The position numbers and the translations under genes are program-made. The notes beneath the pieces were generated by a model. It saw nothing but the letters and a program-made list of their open reading frames with translations, did no database searches and was not told the origin of the DNA. Positions 50,757-62,230 of a stretch of 64,000 nt of DNA are shown here, one piece after another; positions within the stretch are counted from its first letter, which is position 1, and each line of letters begins with the position of its first letter. Source of the DNA: Mycteria americana (taxonomy: Eukaryota; Chordata; Aves; Ciconiiformes; Ciconiidae); contig NC_134366.1 of NCBI RefSeq assembly GCF_035582795.1, positions 9,888,161-9,952,160 of the forward strand, given 5' to 3'.

Positions 50757-51135
50757 ATTCATAATCATTTTCCTCAATGAAAGCAACCAGGTTGGTTTGT
50801 TGTTATTTGTGGGATCACATGATTCATTATTTGCAAATATTTGAATGGCAGTTGGACTTTCTGATGCCTGTGAACCCCGTAGCTTCCACCAGTGTTAGCA
50901 CAAAATGGTTATTCATACAAATACTGTGCCAGAACAGACTTGTTTGATACTGTACATTTATTACGCCTCTGTTTCTAGAGAAACTTTGCAGTGTAGAAAG
51001 GGCATCATTTGGCAAAGCCAACAAAGCTTACACCAAACCGGTGACTACTCCAAGAGAATTGTTCATGAGCAATCCTGAGACTAATTTTTATTTGCACTCA
51101 TCACAGTCTAATAATTAAAAACAGTGCTTACTGCT
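50757..51135. promoter_or_regulatory. Candidate conserved non-coding element
   Basis: This AT-rich block contains GATTCATAATCATT, ATTATTTGCAAATATTTG (POU-like), ACAAATACTG, TTGTTTGATAC (FOX-like) and CTAATAATTAAAAAC. It has no coding potential and no known repeat. It lies about 2.5 kb beyond the inferred SHH 3' end. Confidence 0.3.
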
Positions 51136-51424
51136 GTAGAAAACAGGACGGGACTGACTTACAGAGAAGAGGCTAGCTGGGCGGGTAATGTTTCATCTGT
51201 CTCTGCTTGGTGCCGGCTACAGGAGCAGAAGTGGAGCTCAGCAGAACTCTGAACGTCCCAGATTTTGAACCTGGGATTTCTTAAAACTACTCCTATTTTA
51301 ACTCTTGGGTCTCTTTCCCCCCAGAAGAAATACAAAGAGAATATAAAGGAAGATTCTTGGTAGATGGAATGCAATACTGCAATATTTAGGCAAAATGTTA
51401 GCTTATTTAACGATACCAGTTACC

Positions 51425-51569
51425 GAGAGGGATGGCGGCTCTCCATCCTTGGAGACACGTGGGACCTGGCAGAAGATGGCCTCCAGCAGCCTGCTGTAAG
51501 CTGGCCCTGTATGGGCCAGGCTTGGACCCGGGACCACCAGAGGCCCCTTCCAACCTAAACTGTTCAAAA
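51425..51569 (+). mobile_element. CR1 3'-end fragment
   Basis: CTCTCCATCCTTGGAGA, CAGCAGCCTGCTGTAAGCTG and CCAGAGGCCCCTTCCAACCT follow, in order, the standard CR1 3' segment. About 145 bp, moderately diverged, plus orientation. The end contains a CTCF-like string CCACCAGAGGCCCC (about 51533-51546) created within the repeat. Confidence 0.82.
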
Positions 51570-53635
51570 AAACCTCATGCAATATTTTAATGCTCTAAAT
51601 TAGCCAAAGCCTGAGCTGTACCCTGCTTGTAAAATAAGCATCCTCCACCCAGTGAAACCCTATGACAGGTCTGTGACATAGTGCCTGTGTGTCATGATAC
51701 CAAAAGGATGTCACTGTACTTGCATACAGATTTATCATCCGTTCCCTGGCAGCAAATGCCATCAAAAGAATCAAGACTTGGAATGATAGAGTGTTCCCAA
51801 GTATATTTTTCCTGTAAGCACATCCCCTTTTCAAGGGAGACATCGTGGTGTCCCAGAGAGCTGGTCCACACAAGCGTTGCCCCAGCGATGGGGTGAGGAA
51901 GGGGTCCCCGTGCCATCCCCGGAGCCAAGCGAGCTGGGCAGAGCCGCACAAAACACACGGTGCTCCCACAGCATCCCTGCTCCCCTGCCCGTGTCCGAGC
52001 CCTCCTTCCCTTGGGCCAGATGTGAGTTTGGTGGCCAAGGGACCCTCCACGGTCACGGCACACAGAGCATATCTTGTCACCTCTCCTCCTCGGTAATACG
52101 AACGGACATTTGTTTACACCAAACTGAGCAAATCTAACATTTATTTCACATTTAGGTCACAGGACATCAAAACAAATATTTTTACCCCAAACTGATTTCT
52201 TGACCTTGTGGTTTCACTCCTGATTTGCAGTAATATTTGTCTGAAGAGCTGGCTTGCTGTCACTTAAAAATGGAAGGAAAAAAAGTTGTATAGGGTCCTG
52301 CACTGGGCTTTAAGGTAACAGCACAATTCTCTGTGCACCCAGATCAGCTCTGGATACCAGTCTTGTTTTTACTGGAACCAGGACAGGATTATTAAACTCA
52401 TATTTCCTCAATCTGCTCACTTCTTCTCAGTCCTGAAAACCAAATTATTTAAATACGTAAGCCAAAACACCCCTAATGCAAAGTATTGAAAATTATATTT
52501 AACGATCTCGGCATAAACAGTGCCTGTGGGCCTCATCCTCCTCCCGTCAAAATCTGAGACAACCCCATCGTTTGTAAAGATGCACTTTTAAACATGTTTT
52601 TTTCCCTTTCAGCCTGCATAGGCCAAGGATCGCATTAACACTGCTCCATTGAAAGCTCTGAAATGTTCTGTACATGGAAAATTGACCTTTTTTTTCAGTA
52701 AAGTTTGCACTAGTTTTAAGGCAGAAACTGCTGAAGAGAGAATTTCAAAAGCTTAGGAAATCTAGTGGTCCCTTATGGCTTGCAGTAATGAGTAAAATAA
52801 AATGCTCTTTCTGATTTCCTTCCCCCTGTAATTGAAATAGATGTCGTACTGGAGTTGCAAAACTGCTGCCCAATTATCACCCAACCGGGCTGATTTACAT
52901 CGCCTGCTCAACCTCGGCGTGATGTGAAATGCTCGGGAGGGCCAACATAAACACATTTATAGCCTGGTAGGATATGCTGAGCTCTTAATATAGGGATAAT
53001 AATATTATATATGTATACATACATGTGCATATGTATATATATAAAGATATAGCTAAGCAAATTTTCATATGTGAGAGCACAAGGAGCTGCTGGCTGTGGC
53101 ACGGCACGGCTCCCTGGATGGGAAAGACCTGGTTTACTCCAGTGCTTGGCTTGGATTTTAATTGCACGGTGGATGTGATCCTCTTTTGCTGGCGCATCCA
53201 AGCTTCCCTTTGGTTGGGTTACCTGGTGCCTGGGCACTGCGTGAGAGACCGGTTAGATAAACACAAAATAGCCCCCGTCTCATTAGGGTCACTTCTCATG
53301 TCGGCTTGGATGGGGCAGGCTGGGGCGCACAGGCAGCTGCTGATGGGCTGACATTCGGGACAACTCTGTCTCCCCACAAAACCCTGCCGAATGAGTTGGC
53401 TTTGCAGAGCCACGGGGTATTTCGCAGGTAAATGATAGACTGTCTACGTGGCTCTAGGTGGGAGAAGAGGGAGGTTGCCACCATCACCTGAAGCGGCACG
53501 GGCACAATTCCTGCCGTGTTCGAAGGGTCCCACGCCAAATCCCACAGGACTGAGCGCCGAGGTCCCCGTGCCCCGTTTCATTTTCACCAGGGCAAAAACC
53601 ACAGAGCTGAGAGTGTGCGATAAGAATGCCGTCAC
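51570..53635. other. Intergenic downstream of SHH: no gene seen
   Basis: GC-richer portions at 51.84-52.08 and 53.06-53.63 kb give overlapping frames without family resemblance. 52.1-52.95 kb is AT-rich and may hold non-coding elements. A TA/TG microsatellite with a partial palindrome occurs at about 52995-53050. Confidence 0.6.
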
Positions 53636-53668
53636 ATAACAGACGTTTCAGGAAGTCTCTGTAATTTC

Positions 53669-53674
53669 TTTAAT
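53669..53674 (-). terminator. SHH: Candidate distal SHH poly(A) signal (ATTAAA)
   Basis: On the minus strand the sequence is GAATAATTAAAGAAATTACAG. ATTAAA is the commonest variant of the poly(A) hexamer, and the AT-rich block ahead of it looks like a 3' end. Confidence 0.45.
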
Positions 53675-56074
53675 TATTCAGACAACAGAGCACAAGGATA
53701 ATAGCTTCAAGTACATTCTTATACATTATTTTAACAGTAATAGATATGTATTTAGTCATAAACTATTCTGTAGCCACCACTATGTGTACATTTTATACAA
53801 ACTATTGCCATACTCGGACCCTGAAAATGGACGGTGACATCTCCTAGACGTTTTGCACAATGTTATGACAGTACATCCTTCATACGAGAGCTGTAGCTAT
53901 AGGTTGGATCGGTCCATCTAACAAAGCACTTCTAATGCATACCACGGAGGGGTGATCCAGACATGAGGCGCCGAAGGAAGAGATGTAATAAATATATGGT
54001 GAGAGGGAGGCATACAGTCACTTGAAATACGTGCGATGGAGAACACGACACAGCATTTCTGTGCTTGGCGAAACAGGTTGATCCTAGTATAAGACAGCAT
54101 CTTAGCTTCTCTCACACCACAAAGCTCTAGCTCGTCTTAGCCTTTCGGTGAAGATTAAATGCAGCAATGTCTGATATGGTCCCTACCAGGACATGTACCC
54201 TACCCTGACACAAGCATGGGCTCTGGTCTAATGGGTCTTTTTCATCTCAGTTATGATTTAGACCAAAGCCCCCACGCCAATGGCTTTAAATTTTATCACT
54301 GACATCCCTAAACACCTCCACCGCCTGACCTCTGGAGAAGGTAGGCTCCAACACGGTCGTTTTTTGAGTGTGAAGGTTTTACAAAATGCCAGCTGCCATT
54401 CAGAGACGGGGGTTAGAGAGCTCAGATGCCCAGACACTGCTGTACGAAGGCCAGACTCTTACAGCAGAAACTCATTTGTTCCACGATCACATTTTTACAT
54501 GCCCCAAACCAGCCGTGTTTGCAGCCCCTGACGCACCAGCAGACCCCAAAGACACGGAGGCGGCAGAGTCCGAGCTGGTGCAGGCAGCAGGTCCCCGGCA
54601 CCCACCAGGCAGTCCACAGTCCCCCGCTATGCCCCACACTGTGTGGGCATTAGGGTGGCTTGGTTCCTATCCCAGCGGTCCACACGGGCGCTGCAGCATG
54701 CCGGCGGTCGCACCGAAGTCTCACCACCCCAGCCATGTCCGAGCTCCAGAGTGTGGAAGTGGCCCTGGACTAGAAGCTGCCAGGAAGGAGAGACCACATC
54801 CATCTGTTAGGGCTTGACATGGGGGTGCTCATGCCCGGGGCTTGGCCAGCAGCTCCTGGCACCACTCCGGAAGCTCCCAGGCTTTCGGCGTGGAAGAGCA
54901 TGGTCTACACTCTCTGGAGGTGGCCCCAGACAGGAACATCCCGGGAGGCCACGTGGAGCTGCCATCCATGCCAGCGGAGGACGTGGCTGCATCTCTGGAG
55001 CAAAAGGCTGCCTGATGGATGAACGTCCTAGACCGGCGAGTAATGGAAACCGAAGAACAGGTGAGAAGACATTCAAGGAAAGCTCCCTTCCGGCACGGTC
55101 CTGTCGCAGACGTGCACACGCACGCACACACAATGTTTTGCAAAATTTTTAAAGGGGTCCTGGAAACCCTCCGGGGAGGAGCACGCGGTGCAGCAGAACC
55201 TCACTCATCGGCACCCGTTGAGGATGAGCCCCTCAGCGGGGCTTGGGGCTGGGACCCGGCAGGGGATGCAGCACTGGCCCCACCACTCGGCTCCTGAGAC
55301 ACATCTCGGATACGTTCACCCATCAATAGCTGAGGACAGACGCTGATGCGTTACAGCTAAGGAATATCTCTCTGAAGAAATGAACAAATTTTTATCCCTT
55401 TTTTTTGTTTTGCAAAGGGTGTTTTATTCTTTTCTTGGTGGCCCCAAGCCCCGCGTTGTTACTAAGGCAAGGTGGCCAGTGAAATCTGGTGGCCATCTCC
55501 TTCTTCCAGCATCAGCCACATGAACCCCAGTTAATTCACCGAAGTCAGTGTCTCGCCCCAGATTTCCATCTTCCGGGCACCCAAATTAAAGCCGATAAAA
55601 TCCTACTGCTGCCGCAAGGTGAAGGCAGCTGCCTGCCTTCAGATTAACATGCTTCAAAGGGCAAACTTGATTTAACACCCTCAGAAATCAATTTTAAGAG
55701 CCGTCTGTGGTCTCCGGGCCAGACCAGGAGGTGGACACGGAGCCGGGGCTGGAGCTGGAAGAGGGGAGCGTGCCTGAGCGCGGACAGGGAGCCGGGGCTC
55801 CGGCGAAGGGAAACCACGTCTCCCGGTCGCTCATGCGAATAAGTGAGGTTCTACTGTTAGTACAAGAGATTCCAGGTTACGCGCAGATGTGATGGATTCA
55901 TTTCCTTAATTAAAGTACCAAAATTAAAAGTTATAAGCAACACATCTAAATAAAATAACGGGCACTCCTTTAGGCATCATGTTTCCTAAACCAACAAGCA
56001 AAAAGGAAAAAAAAAAATGGGATGCACCAGGAACTCTTAGTTATTATATACTAACCAGACTGTGCATGGCACAT

Positions 56075-56080
56075 TTTATT
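56075..56080 (-). terminator. SHH: Candidate proximal SHH poly(A) signal (AATAAA)
   Basis: On the minus strand the sequence is GAAATAAAATGTGCCATGC, with TG-containing sequence downstream. Another AATAAA lies 80 bp upstream (56155-56160). Use of this site would give a 3' UTR of about 1.15 kb. Confidence 0.45.
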
Positions 56081-57061
56081 TCTATAAAACTATTAAAACT
56101 ATTACAAAATATTCAAAAATACATTTTAGTAAATTTACAGCAGTTATTTCTCAATTTATTAATGCAAAACATCCTTTTCTCCCCTCTGTACAAACTACCG
56201 TCTCCATCGTCACAGAATTGCCGCCATGTGCGCTTTTTAAAAAATATTATTTTCTAATAAATTTTTTTTTTTGAAGTTAAAAATAACAAAGTTTCTTACG
56301 GTTTTTGCAAATAAAAAGTTTGTGTAACAGTCTTGACTTCCATGAACGTGGCCAAATGGTGTTTTTACAAAGCAAAACATGGAAAACAATACAGGAAATG
56401 ACGTTACATCTGAAACTATTTAAATTAAAATAATATATTCTCATATTTTACACTATTTCAAAAAATGAAATGTGATTCAGTTAAGTATTGATCTCTCAAA
56501 AAAATCTAATTTACAATTCTGTGTATAAAAATATAATTTACGGACCCCCATGAAGTTTGTCTTTTTTTGTGTGTTTGTTTGCTTGTTTTTTAGACTTGCT
56601 GAAATGAAGGAGCAATGTAATGGAGAGATGGGAAAGTACAGAATTTTGCTTTCTGAAAGTCAGGACACACGTGACATGTAGAAAAATAGACTCTGCGCAG
56701 TTTTGCTTGGCCTCACAAAATAATTTTTTCCCCTGTGAGTACAGTTCACATGATAATAAATTATCAAAGAAACTATTTAAGGCTCTTGAAGGTCCGGTTC
56801 ATATCATTTAAAACATCTATTCAAAATACCAAAGAAATAAATATCCAGGAGAGGAGGAAAAAAAAAAAAAAAAAGGACAAACAAAACAACAAAACAAAAG
56901 AACAAATAAAAATATATATATATTTATAAACTAAACAGAACAGAACTTCCCGGGGTCTTTGTTTTCCTTAAAGTCTACTTTGGACTGTCCTACTTAATTA
57001 TTATTATTTTATTATTATTATTTTTAAGTCTTAATCCGTGCTCTCTTTTAAAAATATGTAA

Positions 57062-57176
57062 TTTTTTTCCTTTTTTCTTTTCTTTTAGGTTTTTATTTTC
57101 TTTTTTCCTTTTTTTTTTCTCTCCTTTTTTTCTCCTTTCTCTCTCTCTCTCCCTCTGCGTCTCTGTCTCTCCCTCG
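57062..57176 (-). repeat. SHH: Polypurine (minus strand) / polypyrimidine (plus strand) tract just after the SHH stop
   Basis: About 115 bases of plus strand are nearly all C and T, including CTCTCTCTCTCT and long T runs, so the SHH mRNA carries a G/A-rich stretch (GAGAGAGAG then GGAGAAAAAAAGGAGAG) starting about 35 nt after the stop codon. Such tracts can form triplex DNA and are binding sites for purine-tract RNA-binding proteins. Confidence 0.85.
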
Positions 57177-57212
57177 GAGGCTGGCAGGCGGCCGGGGCGG
57201 CGCGGGATGCTC

Positions 57213-57919
57213 TCAGCTGGACGGCACCACCATGCCCAGCGGGTGCAGAGAGTCAGTACCCAGCACCCAGCTGCCGATGTGGTAGAGGAGGCGAGAGTAC
57301 CAGTGGATGCCGGGGGCGGCAGGGGCACCCCCTGGGGCCCCCCCGCCGGAGGGGCAGAGAGAGGCCAGCATCCCCTGGAGCAGGCGGAAGGGAGCGAACG
57401 CCCAGTGCGCCCAGCTGTGCTCCTCGATGACGGCGTAGCAGGAGGCCAGCACCCGGTTGATGAGGATGGTGCCCTGGGCAGTGAGCGGGGCGTACGCCCC
57501 CGAAGCCTCCTCCCGCAATGAGACACTGTGCACGGCCGCTGGCAGGAGCTGCCGCCCGCCCTCGCCCAACACGTAGACCCATTGGCCCGGCCGTACGCGG
57601 CTGGCGAAGAGCGCCCGGCTGCTGGGGGTCCCCTCCTGCGACTGGTTGTGTTGGGGGGCCACGAAGAGGAGGTGGGCAGCCGTCAGCAACAGCCGGGCCT
57701 GGGGCTGCCGTGTCTCGATGACGTAGAAGAGCTTGTGGGAGCCGTCCTCCCGGTCGAGGAAGGCAAGGAAGTCGCTGTAGAGCAGCCGGCCCTCCGCGTC
57801 GGCCGCCAGCACCCGGTCCCCGGGGCTCAGGTCCTTCACCAGCTTGGTGCCGCCTTGCTCCAGGTGCACCGTGGCCGAGCCAGGGAAGCAGCCCCCCGAT
57901 TTGGCCGCCACCGAGTTTT
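57213..57919 (-). CDS. SHH: SHH exon 3: Hint autoprocessing domain of Sonic hedgehog
   Basis: Sonic hedgehog is a secreted morphogen. Its C-terminal Hint domain cleaves the precursor and attaches cholesterol to the signalling half in the ER. The exon starts by completing a split glutamate codon and reads [14 protein letters not shown]. The scissile Gly-Cys is at 57888-57893 (Cys codon 57888-57890). The conserved Thr and His of the TAAH motif are at 57681-57683 and 57672-57674, and the [16 protein letters not shown] block is intact. It ends [11 protein letters not shown] then TGA at 57213-57215. The acceptor on the minus strand is CTCTCCTTGCACAG at 57920. There are no frameshifts or missing catalytic residues. 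The variable loop before [10 protein letters not shown] is glycine/alanine/proline-rich here, whereas the chicken loop is threonine-rich. With exon 1 outside the window only the C-terminal part is seen here. Confidence 0.98.
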
Positions 57920-59489
57920 CTGTGCAAGGAGAGAGGCACAACGGGGTTAGAGGGAGCACCCACCGGGCCGGGGCAAGGGGGCACGAGGGGACACGCCGCT
58001 TCCCCAGCCACCCCGACCCGCCCGAGAGGCACAGATGCAGGGAGCAGCCTCAGTCCCCTCCAAAATTCCTCCATCCTCATCTACGAACGTGCCCCGTTTG
58101 CACTCAAGGAGTCAAGTGAGAGTCCCGTTCCTGCCAGGTTTGAGCCAGCACATCTCCCTCTGGGTTAGGAGTTACAGGGGTGGTTTGTCTCATTAACAAA
58201 ATGGGACAAAATATTTCCCCTGAAAAAGCTGTTCCAGAACAAATCTCTTCTGGAAGAGCTTCCCACCTGGATACTGTTTGCCCTGCACCTGACACCTGAC
58301 ATCGGATAACTCTCAGGCTTTCAAAGCTGACCAATTTTGCTGGCATAAGGTTTCTCCTCCTCTAGGCAAGTGTCCATGATTGCCATGCTTGGGGTCCCCA
58401 TGCAGCTCTTTACTCAAGGAGCCCATCTAGGGCAGCAAACAGCAGAGAGCAGGAGGAGGCTTTGCCCCAAGGAGCACATGAATCTGCCCATCGCCCCACT
58501 GGAAAGCAGCAGCCTGGATTGCCCGAGCCCCTCTCCGTCAGCCTGTGCATGGCCCCGCGCTGCCCCCAGCCCTCGCTGCCCTCCTGCTCTGCACGGCGGC
58601 TGCTGGGGCACATGCCACCCCCCGTAACACCTCTGCCGGGCATCCCCAGCACTCCAGTTCACTCCTCTTTCCAAAAAAAGCATCTCCCTCGCCTCTCCCA
58701 CCCCACTGGAAGGAGGACGCTGTTCCCTGTCCCAGGGCGTGTGGTCCCTGGGCAGCCCCACGCCTGTGCCAGACCCAAGCACATCCCTCCTTCACCTCTT
58801 CCAGCTCTTGGAGTTACTGAGACTTTAGATACTAAATGCTGTTGCCAACTGCTGCTGCTTTCCAGTGTTAGCAAGAGGAACAATCACAGGCTTAAAAAAA
58901 GCAGAAATAGCGATGAGACTTTAAGTCTTTCTTGCAAATCTCCTTCTGGAAGCCCAGCCACATGTGGGGCAGTGGGAGAGAACCTCTGCCCTGTTCCAGG
59001 CTGGTCTCTGACTTAACCGAGGGACTCTGCAGTGTTCCTAAAAGCTATGATTTTCTATATATATTGAGTAGTAGCCCACACTATGTCATGGTAGCAAGTT
59101 TCTTTGCTACAGCTGTTGACGTTGCTCATCCCTCCCTTGCTTTCCCCTGGTTTCTCCCAGTTACTCCCTATGCCAGTTTAGAGTCCTGGTGATTTATTTC
59201 CTAAAGGCGGTCAGATTTTATATTTTGCCTCTGTGGCTGGTGCTGAAGCTCTTATGATTTAAATAAATCCTTGGAGTTCCTCCTAATGACTTTCTCAGGA
59301 AGGACAGGAAGGGTGAAAATTAGACCGTTATTGATTTGCTAACGACTTTATCACTTCTCCTTCAGAAATGAAGCAGCGAGATCTCCAAGGCCTCTTCAGG
59401 GAGGACATGGCAACAAACAAGCTATGTGCTTTATGTGGAGCCCTCTGCTAGCAAACTACACCTTCCTACAAGCTGGCGGTAAAGGTCTG

Positions 59490-59640
59490 GCTAGAGCTTT
59501 GTTTGCATATTCAGGGACTTGATGAATAGATCTAGTAGTGTAGCAGCTCTACAAACATGCCAGTGAATTGGCAGAGGTGTGAAAATCTGCTTCTTTGAGC
59601 AGTGCTTGTTTGGGTTCTCTAATTAAAATCCAATAAAGGA
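59490..59640 (-). promoter_or_regulatory. SHH: Candidate floor-plate enhancer core (SFPE2-like)
   Basis: Three FOX-type sites, TGTTTGC (59500-59506), ACAAACA (59551-59557) and TGTTTGG (59607-59613), lie within 115 bp, followed by a homeodomain site TAATTAA (59620-59626). The mouse SFPE2 enhancer in the same intron depends on a FOXA2 site and homeodomain sites. Position, motif type and lack of repeats agree. Identity with SFPE2 is an inference, not an alignment. Confidence 0.5.
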
Positions 59641-59939
59641 TCAGCATTGTCATTCTGATTCATGTAATAAATGCAGACACTCTTGGAAGAGAGGACACTT
59701 CCATTTTTTTCCCAGCTTCTTTCCCCCCCTTTTCTCCCCCTCCCTATTTGTTCAGGTGCAGAAACCCTATGTGCCAATTCACACACATACTCTCCAAAAA
59801 ACCCAGGACCTTCCAAGCACTATTTGCACAGCAGAGCCACTTTTCCAAGGCACTCAAGATCTGTATTTGAATTTTAAATGTAGAAGCTTGCTCTAAATAC
59901 TTGCTGTAGCGCATTATCAATGTCCCTTTTACCACCCCT

Positions 59940-60440
59940 GCCTTTCCCTCCTCTGTCCTGGTGACAATAATTCAGGCCTTGGGGGAACTCTTCTTTGCAT
60001 TCCAGTCGCCGGGATCATACTTTTTGCAAACAGAGATCTAGATAAAGAATCTTCCTGCCTGGCATTATGGGGTTTAATCTTCTCATAAGATGCTCTGTCA
60101 TGAAACGAGGTTTGGACAGTTTGAAATCAGGCTGAGCGGGTGGAATTCAAGCCTGCTCCCTTGCAGCCCGTGTGGTACAGTCACACGACCCTGCCTGACA
60201 CCCTCTAAATATTGCCCCCAAGTCTGTGTGTGCCGAATTTCAATGAGCAGCTTGGGGTTACTCCTCTCCTATGAAATATCCGTGGGGGTGGATTAAGGGG
60301 TGCGCTTGGGCTAAGGTCATCGCGCCGCAATCGGACACCTTGCGCTGTAAAGCCCATCTTCGCTATTGAAAGGGATGTCTCCTATCACTGCACGGCTGAT
60401 AGCTTTGCCAGGCCTTTTTTTGGCTAGAAAGGACCAGGGA
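59940..60440 (-). promoter_or_regulatory. SHH: Candidate second intron-2 enhancer region
   Basis: Repeat-free sequence contains ACAATAATTCAGG, CTTCTTTGCATTCCAG, TTTTTGCAAACAGAG, AGCCCATCTTCGCTATTG and CACTGCACGGCTGATAGC. It does not look coding. The forebrain/midbrain enhancer SBE1 is known from intron 2 in mammals and could lie here, but I cannot align it from memory. Confidence 0.3.
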
Positions 60441-61229
60441 GCTTAACAAAAGCAGTAGCAGGCTCTCAGGACAAAGCCCGAGTGGGTCGGGAGAGGTGCT
60501 ACCTCAGCTCAGCCCCTGGAGAACTTGGGGCTGGAGTGGGGGAATGAACCCCTCTTGCAGACAGGCATGGCGAGGCCAGGCTGCTTTCCCTGCCGTGGGG
60601 CTGCTGGTTTCGAAGCAAACGGCTATATTTAAAGAAAGCCCATTATTTTCTTTTGCAACCAAGTGTTTCTTGACACTTCTAGCGGGCTGCTGGGCTAGAG
60701 GATGCTATTAGAAAGCGCTTTAGCTGCCATGCAGGCGGGTGGAGGGAGGCGGGGGGGGGGGGGCTGGCACTTGCCAACTGTTTTGCTCCCTAAAAAAGTG
60801 TCAAGTGTTAAGAAAATGAAGTCGGTGAGTCGGGGATTTCTTGCGAGCTGTTCCCGGGTTGAGACAGCGTGTGGCGTTGTAAGCACAGGGGAGGGGAGGG
60901 AAAAAAATTATATGTATGCGTATCCCTATCTGGGAATTTCCTAGCGGCTACCGCTGAAGAAGGCAGGGGACCACGTTACTTTTTTTATTTTCCTGGCCGG
61001 CTCCCACTCGGAGATTAGCGATCGCGAGTAAGGCGTGCAGCCAGCGGGGCGGCGGGAGACAGCCACTAGTGTTTGTGTTGAACAAGCTCTTTGGATGGGG
61101 AAAGCATCAAACCCCACGGGGGGAGGAGCAGGGTGTGTGGCTGCGGCGCAGCGCTCGTGGGAAGGCTGGGCAAGCAAATCACCCAAATAAAAATGCTGTC
61201 AAAAAGTGCTGCAGCTGGCTGGGCTGCTC

Positions 61230-62230
<1,001 letters not shown>

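Larger units (their letters stand above)
38190..51420. other. Intergenic: gene-free, mixed GC patches and AT-rich non-coding blocks
   Basis: GC-rich patches (38.5-39.1, 39.3-40.45, 40.76-40.92, 41.2-41.6 and 47.4-49.4 kb) generate many overlapping open frames on both strands, the pattern expected from composition rather than from genes. AT-rich blocks at 40.54-40.73, 41.14-41.22, 44.05-44.78, 46.54-46.74, 46.96-47.16 and 50.76-51.13 kb look like non-coding regulatory elements. A T22-24 run lies at about 43.97-43.99 kb. I recognise no protein family in any frame. Confidence 0.6.
53645..57212 (-). other. SHH: SHH 3' UTR (inferred extent, about 3.6 kb)
   Basis: Reading from the stop codon downward on the minus strand, the sequence passes through a purine-rich tract and then a long AT-rich 3'-UTR-like region. 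A proximal AATAAA (56075-56080) and further downstream a distal ATTAAA (53669-53674) mark possible ends. Human SHH, as I remember it, has a 3' UTR of roughly 3 kb, so the distal end is plausible. The block 53.64-54.13 kb is AT-rich and non-repetitive and on the minus strand reads like the terminal part of an mRNA. The 54.3-55.9 kb portion is GC-richer and less typical. Extent is an inference. Confidence 0.55.

Noticed and set aside
57253..58080. Long proline/glycine/arginine-rich open frame on the minus strand over SHH exon 3
   Set aside because: It is an alternate frame of the SHH Hint exon and flanking GC-rich intron; its composition reflects GC content and it has no family match.
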